This document shows positions 49,987 to 61,130 of a DNA stretch of 64,000 bases, piece after piece (positions within the stretch are counted from its first letter, which is position 1; each line of letters begins with the position of its first letter). Position numbers and translations under genes: made by a program. Below the pieces are notes generated by a model. That model made no database searches, had not been told where the DNA came from, and saw nothing but the letters and a program-made list of their open reading frames with translations. The stretch spans positions 1,116,001 through 1,180,000 of the forward strand of contig OZ037877.1 in NCBI GenBank assembly GCA_964035575.1. The letters run 5' to 3'. This DNA comes from Rhynchopus sp. YZ270_cl-10. Its lineage: Eukaryota > Euglenozoa > Diplonemea > Diplonemida > Diplonemidae.

Positions 49987-51289
49987 AATTAAGAAAGCAA
50001 AAAAAAAAAAAAAAAGTGATATTTTTCAGAGAAAGAAAAACCTGCTGACGGCAGGAATGTGTGATGTGTGCCATGTTTGTCAACTATCGTTTTGTTTTGC
50101 GTCCTTTCTTGATTGAGCAGGGGGGGTCGGCATATTTACCGTAGTTTGCATTATATACGATGAAAATTCGCACATTTTTTTTTGTTGTTTGTCAGTTTTC
50201 TCTCTCTCCCACAGTGTAGTGTAGGTACTGAAAAAACCCAGGCGATACTTTTTGCCATCAAAAAAATAAAAACAGGATTATATTTTACTACAGAAACAGA
50301 AAGCTACACTCCGCGGTGACGTAAAAGTGCTGAGTATAGTGGAGCACACTCTAGGGTGGCTACACTAATACAACCAAGTTTTCAAAGAAAAAAAAATCTC
50401 CTCGTTGCGTCTCCGCCACATACAACCCACATTTTTTTAAAAAAAAGATATTCAAAAAAAAAAAAAAAACAAACAAAAAAAAAAACAAAAACAAAACAAA
50501 ACAAAAAACAATAAACATAGTACAGCAAAGAAGAGGTCGGGAGTTTCGTTGTGGCCTATGTGTCTGCTTCGTTACCTGCCAGTTTTTTTTTGGGGGGAAG
50601 GGAGATGTGTGCCGTCCGTAAAGCCATTCTGGACATATCCAGTGCACTTTTTTGAAAGGACATCCCCCCTGTTATCGATATTGCAAATAAAACATAAACC
50701 CAAAAAGAACCAAAAGCTAGCTGATGTTTTATTTTTGTCACCTCATGAAATGAAGGAGGAAATAGAAACAACGCATTTTGAACAGACACTTTGCGGTTCT
50801 AGGGACGAACCGCGCTGCAGAGCCGCTCCTCACCAAAACAGGTCGAGGTGTGTGCGTTTCACCACAACCTGCCTCCCATGGGTTTTTATCGTGTGATGAG
50901 TGTTAAGTTTCTTGGGCATAAAGGAGTCTCCAGTACGTTATGCACCCATGTTTGGAAGTTACAACTGTCAAATGATTTGCGCAATCTTGCATTCCTACAC
51001 AACACTTCCTTGAACTGGGAATACCGTGACAACATCGACAAAACTCAGGCTTGCAAAAACCATCGCCTCCCGAAATTTTTAGTTGGGGCTCCAGCAGGCC
51101 CCCCTCCAATTTCGACACCCTGAGGTTGGGGGGAGCGTTCCCGGATGTTAAAGAGCTCGGGGCTTTGCGTCATTCCTTGCTTCATCCATATTTTGGAAAA
51201 CCTACTTCGTATATTGTCCACATCAACACCCCTTCCTATTTACACAACAACGCAAACCACCAGAGGGGCGTTTTCTTATAGCAAACAAA
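49987..51289. other. Spacer upstream of PFDN1
   Basis: Family IV repeat at 50338-50388, long A-runs at 50450-50510. Between 50690 and 51150 the base composition is more gene-like, but no frame is long enough and no domain is recognised; a degraded gene or short exons are possible. Confidence 0.4.
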
Positions 51290-52036
51290 ATGCAGGCACA
51301 GCGCGAATTGCAAGAGAGACAGAAGCAATGCATCGAGGCCGAGAGAAAGGTGGGGCTGTTGAAGCAGCGTCTTCAGCAGACTGAGGCAAGAGGCAGGCAG
51401 TACAACACTGAGGGGAGGCGGTATGGATTGTGTTTGTGTTTCCCCCCCTTTTCCCCCCTTTTTTTATTTGTCATTGCCACAAAACCTTATGTACAACTAA
51501 CATTTTTTCCTCAACGTTTACAACACCCCAGCAAAAATTCACCTGATTTTTACTTTAAAGGCTGGGAAAAATGGGTGGGTTTGGCCAATACGGGCCTTTA
51601 CGCGCCTATACGCGGGGTAAAAAATCAGGTGAGAAATAAAAACAAATACAAAAACAAAACAAACGTTCAAAAACCCCCCTCCTCACCCACAGTGCGCAGG
51701 TCACCGAGACCGAGCTTTCTGGACTGACAGGAGCAGCGACCGTGTACAAGGCAGTTGGTATGTACTTCAGTCGGCAGTAGTGTCGAGTTCTCTGGCGACG
51801 TGTGGGGAAAATGCAACCAAATATTTGAATGTACAGGTCGCATGTTTGTGATGCGCTCGCAAGAGGAGATGGTGACTGAGCAGCAGAACCGTCAGAAGAC
51901 GTGCCAGGAGGAGGTGACCAAGGCGATCACTCTGGCAGAGACCCTGCAGAAGTCGCATGACGAGGCGCAGGCTGAGTTTGACAAGCTCTACAAACAATTC
52001 ACCGAAGAAATGAAGCTTCTCAGCGAGAAGAAATAG
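51290..52036 (+). CDS. PFDN1: Prefoldin subunit 1, three exons, 131 aa
   Basis: Exons 51290-51420 (phase 2), 51693-51757 and 51837-52036; donors GTATGG and GTATGT. The product is a beta-type prefoldin: N-terminal coiled coil (QRELQERQKQCIEAERKV), a short hairpin region ending VYKAVGRMFVMRSQEE, which matches the family's YEGVGRMFILQSKE, and a C-terminal coiled coil. It should join the hexameric cytosolic prefoldin that hands unfolded actin and tubulin to CCT/TRiC. Length is normal (human 122 aa). Intron 1 carries a family A MITE; intron 2 is only 79 nt. Confidence 0.93.
51540..51631. mobile_element. MITE family A, copy 3, in PFDN1 intron 1
   Basis: CACCTGATTTTTACTTTAAA on the left, GGGGTAAAAAATCAGGTG on the right, core GGCTGGGAAAAATGGGTGG shared with copy 2. 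The left arm has lost the CCCCGCGTATAGG segment. No clear target duplication. Makes up a third of the 272-nt intron. Confidence 0.85.
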
Positions 52037-53208
52037 GGGTGAAAAAAAAAAAAAGCGGAAAAAAGGCTGCCAAAAACAGCCACCCTTTTACAATCTTTGA
52101 GATAAACAAATAAAAAAAAATAGTACTGAGGGGATGGGGGGAATTTTTTAAAGATCGTATCTATATCCAAGTGTTGGAGCCAAACCCAATTCTCAAAAAG
52201 CCCCAAAAAAGTTCGAAACTTTTTCCGGTCCAACATTTTTAGATAGCGGTGACTAAAAATGCCCCTAACGTTCCCTCATATTTTCCCCTAGATTTAGCGG
52301 CAGAAGTCTTTTGTTTATTTTTTTTTGCCGGATTCCCAATTCTCCCCCACATTATTCAAAAAGGAAAACAAAATGTGTCGCTTCCTTATTGTGCATCTGG
52401 GTTTGATGCAACAAAAGAGGCAAAAACAATAGGACACGAAGACGTGTAAAGAAACGAAAAAAAAACACAAAAAGGAAAACACATTTGAGAGTACAAGGGG
52501 GAAAATATCACTTAGTGGGGGGAGGGGGGTGGGACATGTAAACGAAGATAGGTTGTGTGTATGGGTGTTGAACACATGCGTGGGTAATTGTTAAGAAAAG
52601 TTTGCGCAATGTGTTAGTGTGTTTGGTCTGCATGGCCTAATGGTGCTATGTGTAAGGCACTTTGCCGTCAAAGAGAGGACAGTACGCAACCCGAGAGACA
52701 ATGCGTAAAACATGAGTAGTGATTTAAAATATGGAACAGTGGAGCTTTTGCTCAGGTGGCAACTACACTATTTCCAACAATTTTTCAAATAAAAATAAAA
52801 AAAACGGCGGCGAGCGCGGGTAGTGAATTTGCTTACAATTTCTAGGTACCCTCATAGGATGTTTGCATGTCTACATAATTCTCAAATATATCGTTTTTTT
52901 TTTGGGGGGCTTTGCTATAATACAAAACGGTTACTAATACCCCAATGATACCCATGATAGAGTAATGATTAAACACCCAACCGGACCCTACATCACACAG
53001 CATTCATTTTCCTGTGTTCGCAATGATCCCCGATGATCTCATCTAGAGCACATATCAGATGCAAACCACGAAATGAATGTAGTACTGCATCGTTGGGTGG
53101 TGCACCCGGTACACCCGAGTGTCTGTCCGTCTTTGGTTTAAAAGACGTGCTGCCGGCATAGTGTTGCGAAGGGACAAACGGTTGTGGCAGGTAGTTCATG
53201 TTATGTGG
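52037..53208. other. Spacer with families III and I
   Basis: Family III at 52737-52797 and the 5' half of family I at 53046-53112. At about 52625-52690 is a sequence with an A-box-like TGGCCTAATGG but no proper T-arm. The two repeats may lie in introns of the gene whose last exon is at 53247-53416. Confidence 0.4.
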
Positions 53209-53246
53209 ATGAACCTATGGGATCGCGGTTGATGTTGTCCTGCCAG

Positions 53247-53416
53247 CTGTAAAGGAACTGTGCGATTCGGGGAAGGAGTTGCTGAACAAAAATCAAGAAG
53301 AAGAGCTACTCATGCCACGCTGTGGTTGGCCAGGATTCAACCAGCTCACTATCGAGGCAGGTGAAGACGCAAATGACACATTGCCCGAAGACAAACAGTT
53401 CTCATTCCACATCTGA
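53247..53416 (+). CDS. Possible last exon of an unidentified gene
   Basis: After an acceptor-like CCTGCCAG, a GC-balanced frame encodes about 56 residues: VKELCDSGKELLNKNQ, then LLMPRCGWPGFNQLTIE, an acidic stretch and DKQFSFHI before TGA. The frame is open back to about 53209. Composition is host-exon-like. No upstream exon or family recognised. It ends 166 bp before the sulfatase start. Confidence 0.45.
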
Positions 53417-53582
53417 ATCAGTTTGACCCGAGAGAGGGTTGGGTATTAGTAACGTGAGTAGTATTATAGTCATTGTCCCCGTTATTTTTCAAGGTTCAGG
53501 ACCCACCCACACACTCACCCACCCACATATACCACGACAGATAACTCGTTATCCCCCACCCCAGTCTTTGTACACTCTCAGG

Positions 53583-55238
53583 ATGCGTGTGTCGTCTGTG
53601 CTTGTGGCAGCGTGCATGCTGTCGGTGGCGGCGGGCACTCCGAACTTCATGATCTTCATGCCCGACGACTTTGAGTTCAAGTGGAGCGAGGCACCGGAGG
53701 GGACGCCACAGACTGCTGTGGCGATCCCAACACAGCACTTCGACCGTGTGCGTGGCGACGGTGCGGTGTTTGAGCGTGCGTACACTGCAAGCCCAAAGTG
53801 TGCGCCGTCGCGCTTTTCGCTTCTGACCGGACGCTACTCGAGCAGAGGCAGGTACGCCGTGGCCCAGGCACGCCAGTCCTACAAGAACGACGCAAGCTGG
53901 AACGGGCGCACCTACATCGACGTCCCGCAGACGAAGCTGGTTGGGCCCGACTACGCCCGCAACGTGCAGACTGTCCTGAAGGCGAACGGGTACGAGACGA
54001 TCCACTCCGGGAAGTGGCATGTGTTCCCGAACGACGACGAGGCTGCGTACCTGGCGGACTACAACTCGCTCGTGGCTGCGATTGAGAGCACAGGGTTCTC
54101 GACTGTGGTCTCGGCGTACGTGTCGAACATGGGCCCAAACGGGGAGACAGACGGGACGAACACGTGGTCGCACAACCCGGAGTGGATGGTGGAGACAGCC
54201 CTGGCGGCAGTGGCCACTGCTGTGGGGGCGAGCAAGCCGTTCTTCCTGCACATGACACCGACAGGGCCGCACAGCCCGAAGACGTACAAGGCGCTGTTTG
54301 ACTTCACTGTGCGCCAGACGCCTGCAGGTGTGCTGACGCAGGACCCCGTCACAACGATGCGGTCGCGCACGGACCTGTGGGCGGCTGCGGAGGCCCTGTC
54401 GACTGACACAGACGTGCAGGAGATGCTTGCCGCAAACATGTGGGTGGACGACATGTTGGGTGCCATGCTTGACGGTCTGGACAACCTCCAGGTCCTTGAC
54501 GACACTGTTGTCATTGTCTGCCTCGACCACGGTGTTGACGGGAAGGCGACTCTTGGCGAGACCGGGACCCGCATCATGCAGGCTGTGATGCACCCCTCTG
54601 TGACTGTCTCGTCGGTTGCGTCTGTTGTCAGCAACATCGACACGTCTGCAACCATCCTCGACATGGCGGGGCTCACTGCACCGTACACCATCGACGGTGT
54701 GTCGTGGCTTGCCGAGGTGCAGGGGACGGTGCCGGCAACAACGCTGCCCAAGTTTATGGAGTTTGGCCTTGACCGTGCGGTGGTGGCAGGGGGCTTCAAG
54801 TACCACGAGGGTGCGCTGTACGACCTGGAGGGGGCGAACGTGGGCACAGACCTGTCTGGGGATGCTGGACACGCAGGCACGCTGGCGGCGATGGAGGGGT
54901 ACATGGCGTGCCACGACACGGACACGTCGGCAGAACCCAACCACGTGGGCTCGTGCACGCAGGCGTCGATTCCAAACGTGTTTGTTGTTGCGCGCAGTGC
55001 GTCTGTTCTGTCGTCTGAGGTGACGCGTGTGCACCACAACACCAGCAGCACCAGCACGAGCAGCAGCAGAAGCGGCAACGTGGTGCTGGACAGCAACGTT
55101 GTTGTGCCACTGTGGGCTGCGGGTGTGGCCCTCGTAGTCGTGATGTGCACTGCAGCACTGGCAATGCGGTGGTACATGCTTGCGAAGCAGAGACGCGTTG
55201 CAGAGAACTGTGCTGCAGAGAAAGCCTCTGTGCTCTGA
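53583..55238 (+). CDS. Membrane-anchored sulfatase, 551 aa
   Basis: Hydrolyses sulfate esters; substrate unknown. Starts at the ATG of MRVSSVLVAACMLSVAAG, a clear signal peptide; in-frame codons upstream contain no better start. Metal-binding PDD (27-29). The formylglycine motif is CAPSR with Cys73, followed by LLTGR. Further family motifs are HSGKWHVFP, HMTPTGPHSPK and CLDHGVDGKATLGE. A Ser/Thr-rich stretch precedes a membrane segment near the C-terminus (VVVPLWAAGVALVVVMC), then a short basic cytoplasmic tail. So the catalytic domain should face the outside or the lumen of a compartment. No introns. Strongly GC-biased codon use, like PCNA and SEC22 exons. Confidence 0.93.
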   Translation: MRVSSVLVAACMLSVAAGTPNFMIFMPDDFEFKWSEAPEGTPQTAVAIPTQHFDRVRGDGAVFERAYTASPKCAPSRFSLLTGRYSSRGRYAVAQARQSYKNDASWNGRTYIDVPQTKLVGPDYARNVQTVLKANGYETIHSGKWHVFPNDDEAAYLADYNSLVAAIESTGFSTVVSAYVSNMGPNGETDGTNTWSHNPEWMVETALAAVATAVGASKPFFLHMTPTGPHSPKTYKALFDFTVRQTPAGVLTQDPVTTMRSRTDLWAAAEALSTDTDVQEMLAANMWVDDMLGAMLDGLDNLQVLDDTVVIVCLDHGVDGKATLGETGTRIMQAVMHPSVTVSSVASVVSNIDTSATILDMAGLTAPYTIDGVSWLAEVQGTVPATTLPKFMEFGLDRAVVAGGFKYHEGALYDLEGANVGTDLSGDAGHAGTLAAMEGYMACHDTDTSAEPNHVGSCTQASIPNVFVVARSASVLSSEVTRVHHNTSSTSTSSSRSGNVVLDSNVVVPLWAAGVALVVVMCTAALAMRWYMLAKQRRVAENCAAEKASVL

Positions 55239-56469
55239 TTGGTGCCACAGCACAGCTTTGCGTGACGTGTGAGGCTACCAGCTTGCAAGGTTTCACTCTT
55301 TCTCTATTCATGCATTACCCACTTCACTTTCCCCTCCCTCTTTGCACTCGAGGTATAAATATCCGATACAGTTTGTGCTATGCTCACGAAGGCGCTTGTT
55401 CGCATGCGTGTCGTGAGCTCGATTTGCTCTCAAGTGTTGCGTCAATGTAATTTTGTTGGCGTTTTCACTTTGCTCTTGCTCTTCTTTTCTATTTTTTTTT
55501 TTTTTTTGTTTTCAGATTCCCCCTTCCCGGCTTTATTCCCACACACTGCCTTTTTGCCTGAGTTACGCTGAAGTTTGGGCGTAGCGGTGAACAGATGTTT
55601 TACCCATATTGGGACATGCTTGTCACTGTTGCTCATTGCTCAATAGCGGATGTGTCTTGCTCTGTATTCAGGTTCTTCTCTTCTGTCCCTAATCAGGACT
55701 TTGTTGACGTTATGTCCGATACGCAAAGCAGACACAATCAACCAAATAATATTTAAAAGTATACAATAATGCACGCGCGTTACAGCCTCTCCATGCTTTC
55801 CGTTACCTTTGAATTGATCGTAAATAAATCTTGGTACACAGCGCGGGGGGCTGGTTGGTGTCTTTTTTGCTCCCTGCCACTTTCTCTTTTGCCTCCTCTG
55901 GCTCAATGAAGTGGCACCACCACACGCCTTCTGCCTGCAAGCATGGTTAGGTTATTGTATCGCCTCTGCACCCCCTGCCCCTGCCCCTTTTGTTTCATGA
56001 CAATGTTTTGTACTGCGAGTGCGCGAATGAAATCTTCATTGACTTTTTTATATTTTTGCCACCTGTCTCGGAACGAACACACCAACAACAGAACTGCGAC
56101 AGTGTGTCCACCTTTTACGCGAGACTAAGCAGATGAGTGGACGGCTTAGGTTCATCTTTAAAAAAAACCCATTTTTATGAACTTTGTTTTTCCTTCAAAT
56201 CATTTATGTTATTCATTTCTGCCAACGGTTACTTCCATGAGGTGGCACGTCGCTACCAAGCACACTGCACTTTTCATCAGTACCCGATTTTCGTTAATGA
56301 TTAGCTAAAATTTTTTGACGCAAAGGAAAAAGCTTTTTCCTCCCACCAACACCAAGGTCGGGGACGGCTTAGGCGATTGTGGACACAGCAATCGCCGCCC
56401 TCCCTTCACTTGGTCTTGCTCCTCTCCCCTTCTTCGGAAATTCAACATCAGTTTCTGCAAATAGCAAAA
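55239..56469. other. Spacer between sulfatase and the WD40 array
   Basis: T-rich; a family II copy at 56125-56168. The last part (from about 56437) belongs to the duplicated unit of the array (GGAAATTCAACATCAGTT, again at 59297). No gene seen. Confidence 0.5.
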
Positions 56470-56539
56470 ACCCCTTCTGAGACATGACCCCACCCCCACC
56501 CTAGTATTTTATCCATTCTTCCCACTTCACTTATCACTC

Positions 56540-57009
56540 AAATATCTCCTTCTCAAGCCCTGTGGAGACCGATTCTTGCTTCATGGCCGCATCGATGGGA
56601 GGGTGGGTTGTGGAGGTAGATGATGGTACCCAAACCGGTGGAGGTGCTTGTTCTTTCATGCCTTTTGAATGTTGTGTACGTGGCACTGTCACCAAACCAG
56701 CGTTTCATTGCAGCGTTTTGCGACAGATGCGTGCTTGTGTGGAACTTCGAAACTGGTGAATGTGTATTTGAAGACGTTTCAGAAAACGACTGGGTTGATC
56801 TTGCTGTGTCCAACGACACTGTTGCTGTCTACTCTGTATCGGTACTTCGTGCCTGTTGTGTTTTGAGCTCGTGGTCCATCTCAACAGGGGAACAACGGTT
56901 GCACCGTGAATTTGAACGGAAGCAGGGTTCTTACGGTGTTGCGATCAGCAGCTGTGGTGGTGTGGTGATGTACGGCAGGGATGAGGGTATTGAGATTGTT
57001 GACATCTGA
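56540..57009 (+). pseudogene. 5'-truncated WD40 copy A
   Basis: Matches only the last three WD40 blades of the neighbouring genes, from GTGGAGGTGCTTGTTCTT onward, and ends with the same GYGR..GIEIVDI tail. The region before it (56540-56630) is not homologous to the complete genes but recurs at 59400-59500. An open frame of 129 codons survives (56620-57009). Likely a truncated duplicate rather than a functional gene. Confidence 0.7.
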
Positions 57010-57215
57010 CAACTGTCTTGAACCCACTTCCACATATGAAAGGTGCCATCTAACTTTGCTTCCCCTTTCCTGCGCCTTGCCTGGGTAACGCCACGCGGGA
57101 AGATATGTGAAGATAGATGCACATGTCTCGTTTCCCAAACAAACACCACCCCACCCCTCATCTACCTGCCCTTCCCACACACCTGTCCCCACACAACAGA
57201 GTTACTCCCCTGAAC

Positions 57216-58307
57216 ATGGACATCACAGGACACTTCGAGTCTGCAAGCTGTGTGATAGAAGTGGATGGGAGCGAGACACTTGCACAGGTGAAGAGGAAGC
57301 TTCTTGCGGAGCTTGGCGTGCCACGTGCTCGGCATGTTGGTGTGCGGATGAAAGGCGGTGGCGACATCGGCAACGACGACTTGCGCATCTGCGACACGGA
57401 GATGGATGAGGGATGTGCCGTTGAGCTGTACTGCACTGGTGCCAACATCACTCCTGGGATCATTCGAACCTCATATAACGCATACTCGCTCACACTCTCC
57501 CCGTGTGATCAGTACCTTGCAGTGATGTGGAATCATGAGAGGATTCTATCCATCTTCGACACGGAAACACATGAGAGTCTGTGTCAAATCCCTGCAAAGT
57601 CGTATTTTTTCCCAGCATTCTCACCTTGCAGTGAGTGGATAACATGCGTCAACGAGGACACGCGGTGTGCTGAAGTTCATGACGTGAAGACAGGTGCATT
57701 GAAGCACTCCTTTGGAGATGGAGGTCATGAGATCATGACAACGGCATGGTCACCCTGTGGAACAAAGCTGTTGTCGTGGTGCAATAGCAAGGGTTTGCAG
57801 GTGTGGGACATTGCAACAGGCGTTGTTGTGTATGAATGGGACCACATTGTGGAGGGCGACTTCGTCATGGTTGTGACAGGCGACAGGGTGGCGATGTGTG
57901 GGGAGGACAGCGACCTCGTCACTGTCTGGGACTACACGACAGGGGTGGAGGTGCTTGTTCTTACCTGCCCTTCGACTGTTTTGCATGTGGCACTGTCACC
58001 AAACCAGCGTTTCATTGCAGCGTGTTGCGACAAATGTGTGCGTGTGTGGAACATCGAAACTGGTGAATGTGTATTTGAAGACGTTTCAGAAACCGACTGG
58101 GGTGATGTTGCTGTGTCCAACGACACTGTTGCTGTCTACTCTACTGGTGCCTGTTATGTTTTGAGCTTGTGGTCCATCTCAACAGGGGAACAACGGTTGC
58201 ACCGTGAATTTGAACGGAAGAAGGGTTCTTACGGTGTTGCGATCAGCAGCTGTGGTGGTGTGGTGATGTACGGCAGGGATGAGGGTGTTGAGATTGCTGC
58301 CATCTGA
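57216..58307 (+). CDS. Ubiquitin-like/WD40 protein, copy B, 363 aa
   Basis: Start chosen at MDITGHFESASCVIEVDG, conserved in all copies. Residues 1-75 fit a ubiquitin-like beta-grasp (ETLAQVKRKLLAELGVP, DDLRICDTEMDEGCAVEL). The rest is about six WD40-type blades (LTLSPCDQYLAVMW, AWSPCGTKLLSWCN, VALSPNQRFIAACC with VRVWN). WD40 propellers bind partners; a ubiquitin-like head suggests proteasome or signalling contacts, but function is unknown. The upstream leader (57117-57215) is nearly identical to that of copy C. No introns. Confidence 0.85.
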   Translation: MDITGHFESASCVIEVDGSETLAQVKRKLLAELGVPRARHVGVRMKGGGDIGNDDLRICDTEMDEGCAVELYCTGANITPGIIRTSYNAYSLTLSPCDQYLAVMWNHERILSIFDTETHESLCQIPAKSYFFPAFSPCSEWITCVNEDTRCAEVHDVKTGALKHSFGDGGHEIMTTAWSPCGTKLLSWCNSKGLQVWDIATGVVVYEWDHIVEGDFVMVVTGDRVAMCGEDSDLVTVWDYTTGVEVLVLTCPSTVLHVALSPNQRFIAACCDKCVRVWNIETGECVFEDVSETDWGDVAVSNDTVAVYSTGACYVLSLWSISTGEQRLHREFERKKGSYGVAISSCGGVVMYGRDEGVEIAAI

Positions 58308-59400
58308 CAACTGTTTTGAACCCACTTCCACAAATGTAAGGTGCCATCTACAGTCATCCACCTACCGTTGGTGTGGTAAAACCCCACCAACTTTTTCCCC
58401 CGAACCCAAATCGACCAAGTTTATACCCCACCAACGTTTTTACCTTAGCACATTCAAATTTTCATGGCTTTTGTGAGGTGGGTGTGAAAGTGGTGGGTGG
58501 GTGGGGCTGCCAAAAAATGGGAGAAGGGTGGGGGGGTACGATATTCTTTACATTGTGGGGAGGGATGAGAGGGTGAGACAAAAATACAAAGAAAATCATG
58601 TGAGATGAACCTAAGTCTCATGTGCTTGGTCAGCTTAACTGTTGAGGGCAGGGGAAAACAAATTACAGCAGGGAGGGGTTTTTGTGAGCATCATTCGCTG
58701 AAGTACTACTGTCGGTATCATCCTAGTCGGAGGCCCAGCCCAGTTAGGCAGAATCCTGTCTGTCACACTCATACTGAGGTTAGTGTTCCCAACCCCGTTC
58801 TTCTGTTAAACTACGAGAGCAAATATGGAGCGGAGGGGTGCACGCGTCTTTGTAGACACGTATGTGAGGATTGAGGCACGAGTGAAGTAAGAAGAAAGGA
58901 GAAATTAATGTGCGGAACAGGTACGAAAGGAAGCAAGAAAATAAACAAAAGCTGGTAGCACTACTAAACCAAGGTACAGTACTATGGAGTCGGGGCACCC
59001 CATCATGCTCCTTCGACACATACGAAGTGTACCACACCACGTCAGCACAGAGCAGCAAGAGGCTCCTCACAATCGCACAGCCTGCAGCAACACAAAGGAC
59101 CACGACCACAAGAGTGTGTATACCCGTTGTTTCCGACCGTCTTGTGTCTTCTGTGCACGCTGCAAGGACAACACAACCAGGGCTCGAGGTGTGTGGAAAC
59201 ATTCCCTGTCCCACGGCCCCTTTTTTTTCTTCGGAATTTTGATTTTCTGGCCACTTCTGGTCACTATTTTTGTCTTGCCTCTCTCCCCTCCTTTGGAAAT
59301 TCAACATCAGTTTCTGCAAATAGCAAAAAACCCCTTCTGAGACATGACCCCACCCCCACCCTAGTGTTTTCTCCATTCTTCCCACTTCACTTATCACTCA
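58308..59400. other. Spacer in the WD40 array
   Basis: The first 70 bp are conserved with the 3' flanks of copies A, C and D (GACAACTGT...CCACTTCCACA). A family II copy is inverted at 58596-58642. About 59060-59210 has a short frame with Cys-X2-Cys spacing but no recognised family. From 59297 it duplicates 56437 onward. Confidence 0.45.
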
Positions 59401-59935
59401 AATATCTCCTTCTCAAGCCCTGTGGAGACCGATTCTTGCTTCATGGCCGCATCGATGGGAGGGTGGGTTGTGGAGGCAGAGGATGGTATCCAAACCGGTG
59501 GAGGTGCTTGTTTCTTTCATGCCTTTTGGATGTTGTGTACGTGGCACTGTTATCAAACCAGCGCGTTTTGCTAGACCTGCTGTGTTCATGTCCTCCCAGA
59601 GCCGTAAGCCTTTCCAACGCTGTATTGAAGTGAGACACGCCTGTACCGCTCCATACACAAGTATCTCATAAAGCACTCATTCTCCTTCTTCTTGGGTACC
59701 AAAGGAATAACAAAATCCCCTTCCTTAACCTTAACCAAAACACACGGGGTCTTCATGTGCACGTCATCGCTCTGACAATAGGAACGATCTCGTCTTGCTC
59801 TGTTACTTTTACACATGTTTGGGCGTGTGGAACATCGGAAGTGAATGTGTATTTGAAGACGTCTCAGAAAAGAGGTGTTTTGATGTTGCTGTTCCCTTTC
59901 CTGCACCTTACCTCGATACCACGCGGGAAGATACA
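59400..59935 (+). pseudogene. WD40 copy A', fragmentary
   Basis: 59400-59560 repeats the front of copy A almost exactly, then breaks off after ACCAGCGCG. A second remnant at 59815-59870 (GTGTGGAACATCGGAAGTG, TGTATTTGAAGACGTCTC) corresponds to the fifth blade. Unrelated sequence lies between. A decayed duplicate of copy A. Confidence 0.65.
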
Positions 59936-60044
59936 TAAAGATAGATGCACATGTCTCGTTTCCCAAACAAACACCACCCCACCCCTCATCTACCTGCCCT
60001 TCCCACACACCTGTCCCCACAGAACAGAGTTACTCCCCCTGAAC

Positions 60045-61130
60045 ATGGACATCACAGGACACTTCGAGTCTGCAAGCTGTGTGATAGAAGTGGATGGGAG
60101 CGAGACACTTGCACAGATGAAGAGGAAACTTCTTGCGGAGCTTGGCGTGCCACGTGCTCGGCATGTTGGTGTGCGGATGAAAGGCAGTGGCGACATCGGC
60201 AACGACGACTTGCGCATCTGCGACACGGAGATGGATGAGGGATGTGCCGTTGAGCTGTACTGCACTGTCAACATCACTCCTGGGGTGATACCATGTTCGG
60301 AAGAGACATACTCCCTCACACTGTCCCCGTGTGATCGGTACCTTGCAGTGATGTGGGATGTGTGGAGTCTGTCCATCTTCGACACGGAAACACATGAGAG
60401 TCTGTGCCGCTTTCCTGTACAGCTGGGTTCCACACCAGCATTCTCACCTTGCAGTGAGTGGATCTCGTGCGTCAACGAGAACACGCAGTGTGCTGAAGTT
60501 CATGACGTGAAGACAGGTGCATTGAAGCACTCCTTTGGAGATGGAGGTCATGAGATCATGACAACGGCATGGTCACCCTGTGGAACAAAGCTGTTGTCGT
60601 GCTGCAAAAACAAGGGTTTGCAGGTGTGGGACATTGCAACAGGCGTTGTTGTGCATGAATGGGGCCACATTGTGGAGAGCGACAGCGTCATGGTTGTGAC
60701 AGGCGACAAGATGGCGATGTGTGGGGAGGACAGCGACCTCCTCACTGTCTGGGACTACACGACAGGAGTGGAGGTGCTTGTTCTTACCTGCCCTTCGACT
60801 GTTTTGCATGTGGCACTGTCACCAAACCAGCGTTTCATTGCAGCGTTTTGCATCAAATGCGTGCGTGTGTGGAACATCGAAACAGGTGAATGTGTTTTTG
60901 AAGACGTTTCAGAAAACGACTGGGTTGATCTTGCTGTGTCCAACGACACTGTTGCTGTCTACTCTTCTAGTGCCTCTTATGTTTTGAGCTCGTGGTCCAT
61001 CTCAACAGGGGAACAACGGTTGCACCGTGAATTTGAACGGAAGGACGATTCTTACGGTGTTGCGATCAGCAGCTGTGGTGGTGTGGTGATGTACGGCAGG
61101 GATAAGGGTGTTGAGATTGCTGCCATCTGA
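60045..61130 (+). CDS. Ubiquitin-like/WD40 protein, copy C, 361 aa
   Basis: Same architecture as copy B and highly similar in DNA, including leader and 3' flank. Differences cluster in propeller loops: CRFPVQLGSTPAF where B has CQIPAKSYFFPAF, and PCSEETYSL where B has RTSYNAYSL. The frame is open further upstream (to 59757), but that part contains pseudogene A' sequence, so the conserved Met is preferred. Confidence 0.85.
   Translation: MDITGHFESASCVIEVDGSETLAQMKRKLLAELGVPRARHVGVRMKGSGDIGNDDLRICDTEMDEGCAVELYCTVNITPGVIPCSEETYSLTLSPCDRYLAVMWDVWSLSIFDTETHESLCRFPVQLGSTPAFSPCSEWISCVNENTQCAEVHDVKTGALKHSFGDGGHEIMTTAWSPCGTKLLSCCKNKGLQVWDIATGVVVHEWGHIVESDSVMVVTGDKMAMCGEDSDLLTVWDYTTGVEVLVLTCPSTVLHVALSPNQRFIAAFCIKCVRVWNIETGECVFEDVSENDWVDLAVSNDTVAVYSSSASYVLSSWSISTGEQRLHREFERKDDSYGVAISSCGGVVMYGRDKGVEIAAI

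Noticed and set aside
50549-51123. Possible gene between 50.5 and 51.1 kb
   Set aside because: Frames are short, no motif or convincing splice structure; kept only as a note on the spacer.
52620-52700. tRNA gene
   Set aside because: An A-box-like TGGCCTAATGG is present, but there is no T-arm with TTCGA, the acceptor stem does not close and the anticodon loop lacks U33.
53496-55253. Long minus-strand open frame of 585 codons opposite the sulfatase
   Set aside because: It is a by-product of GC-rich codon bias in the sulfatase; the predicted product is Arg/His-rich without any domain, whereas the plus strand has all sulfatase motifs.
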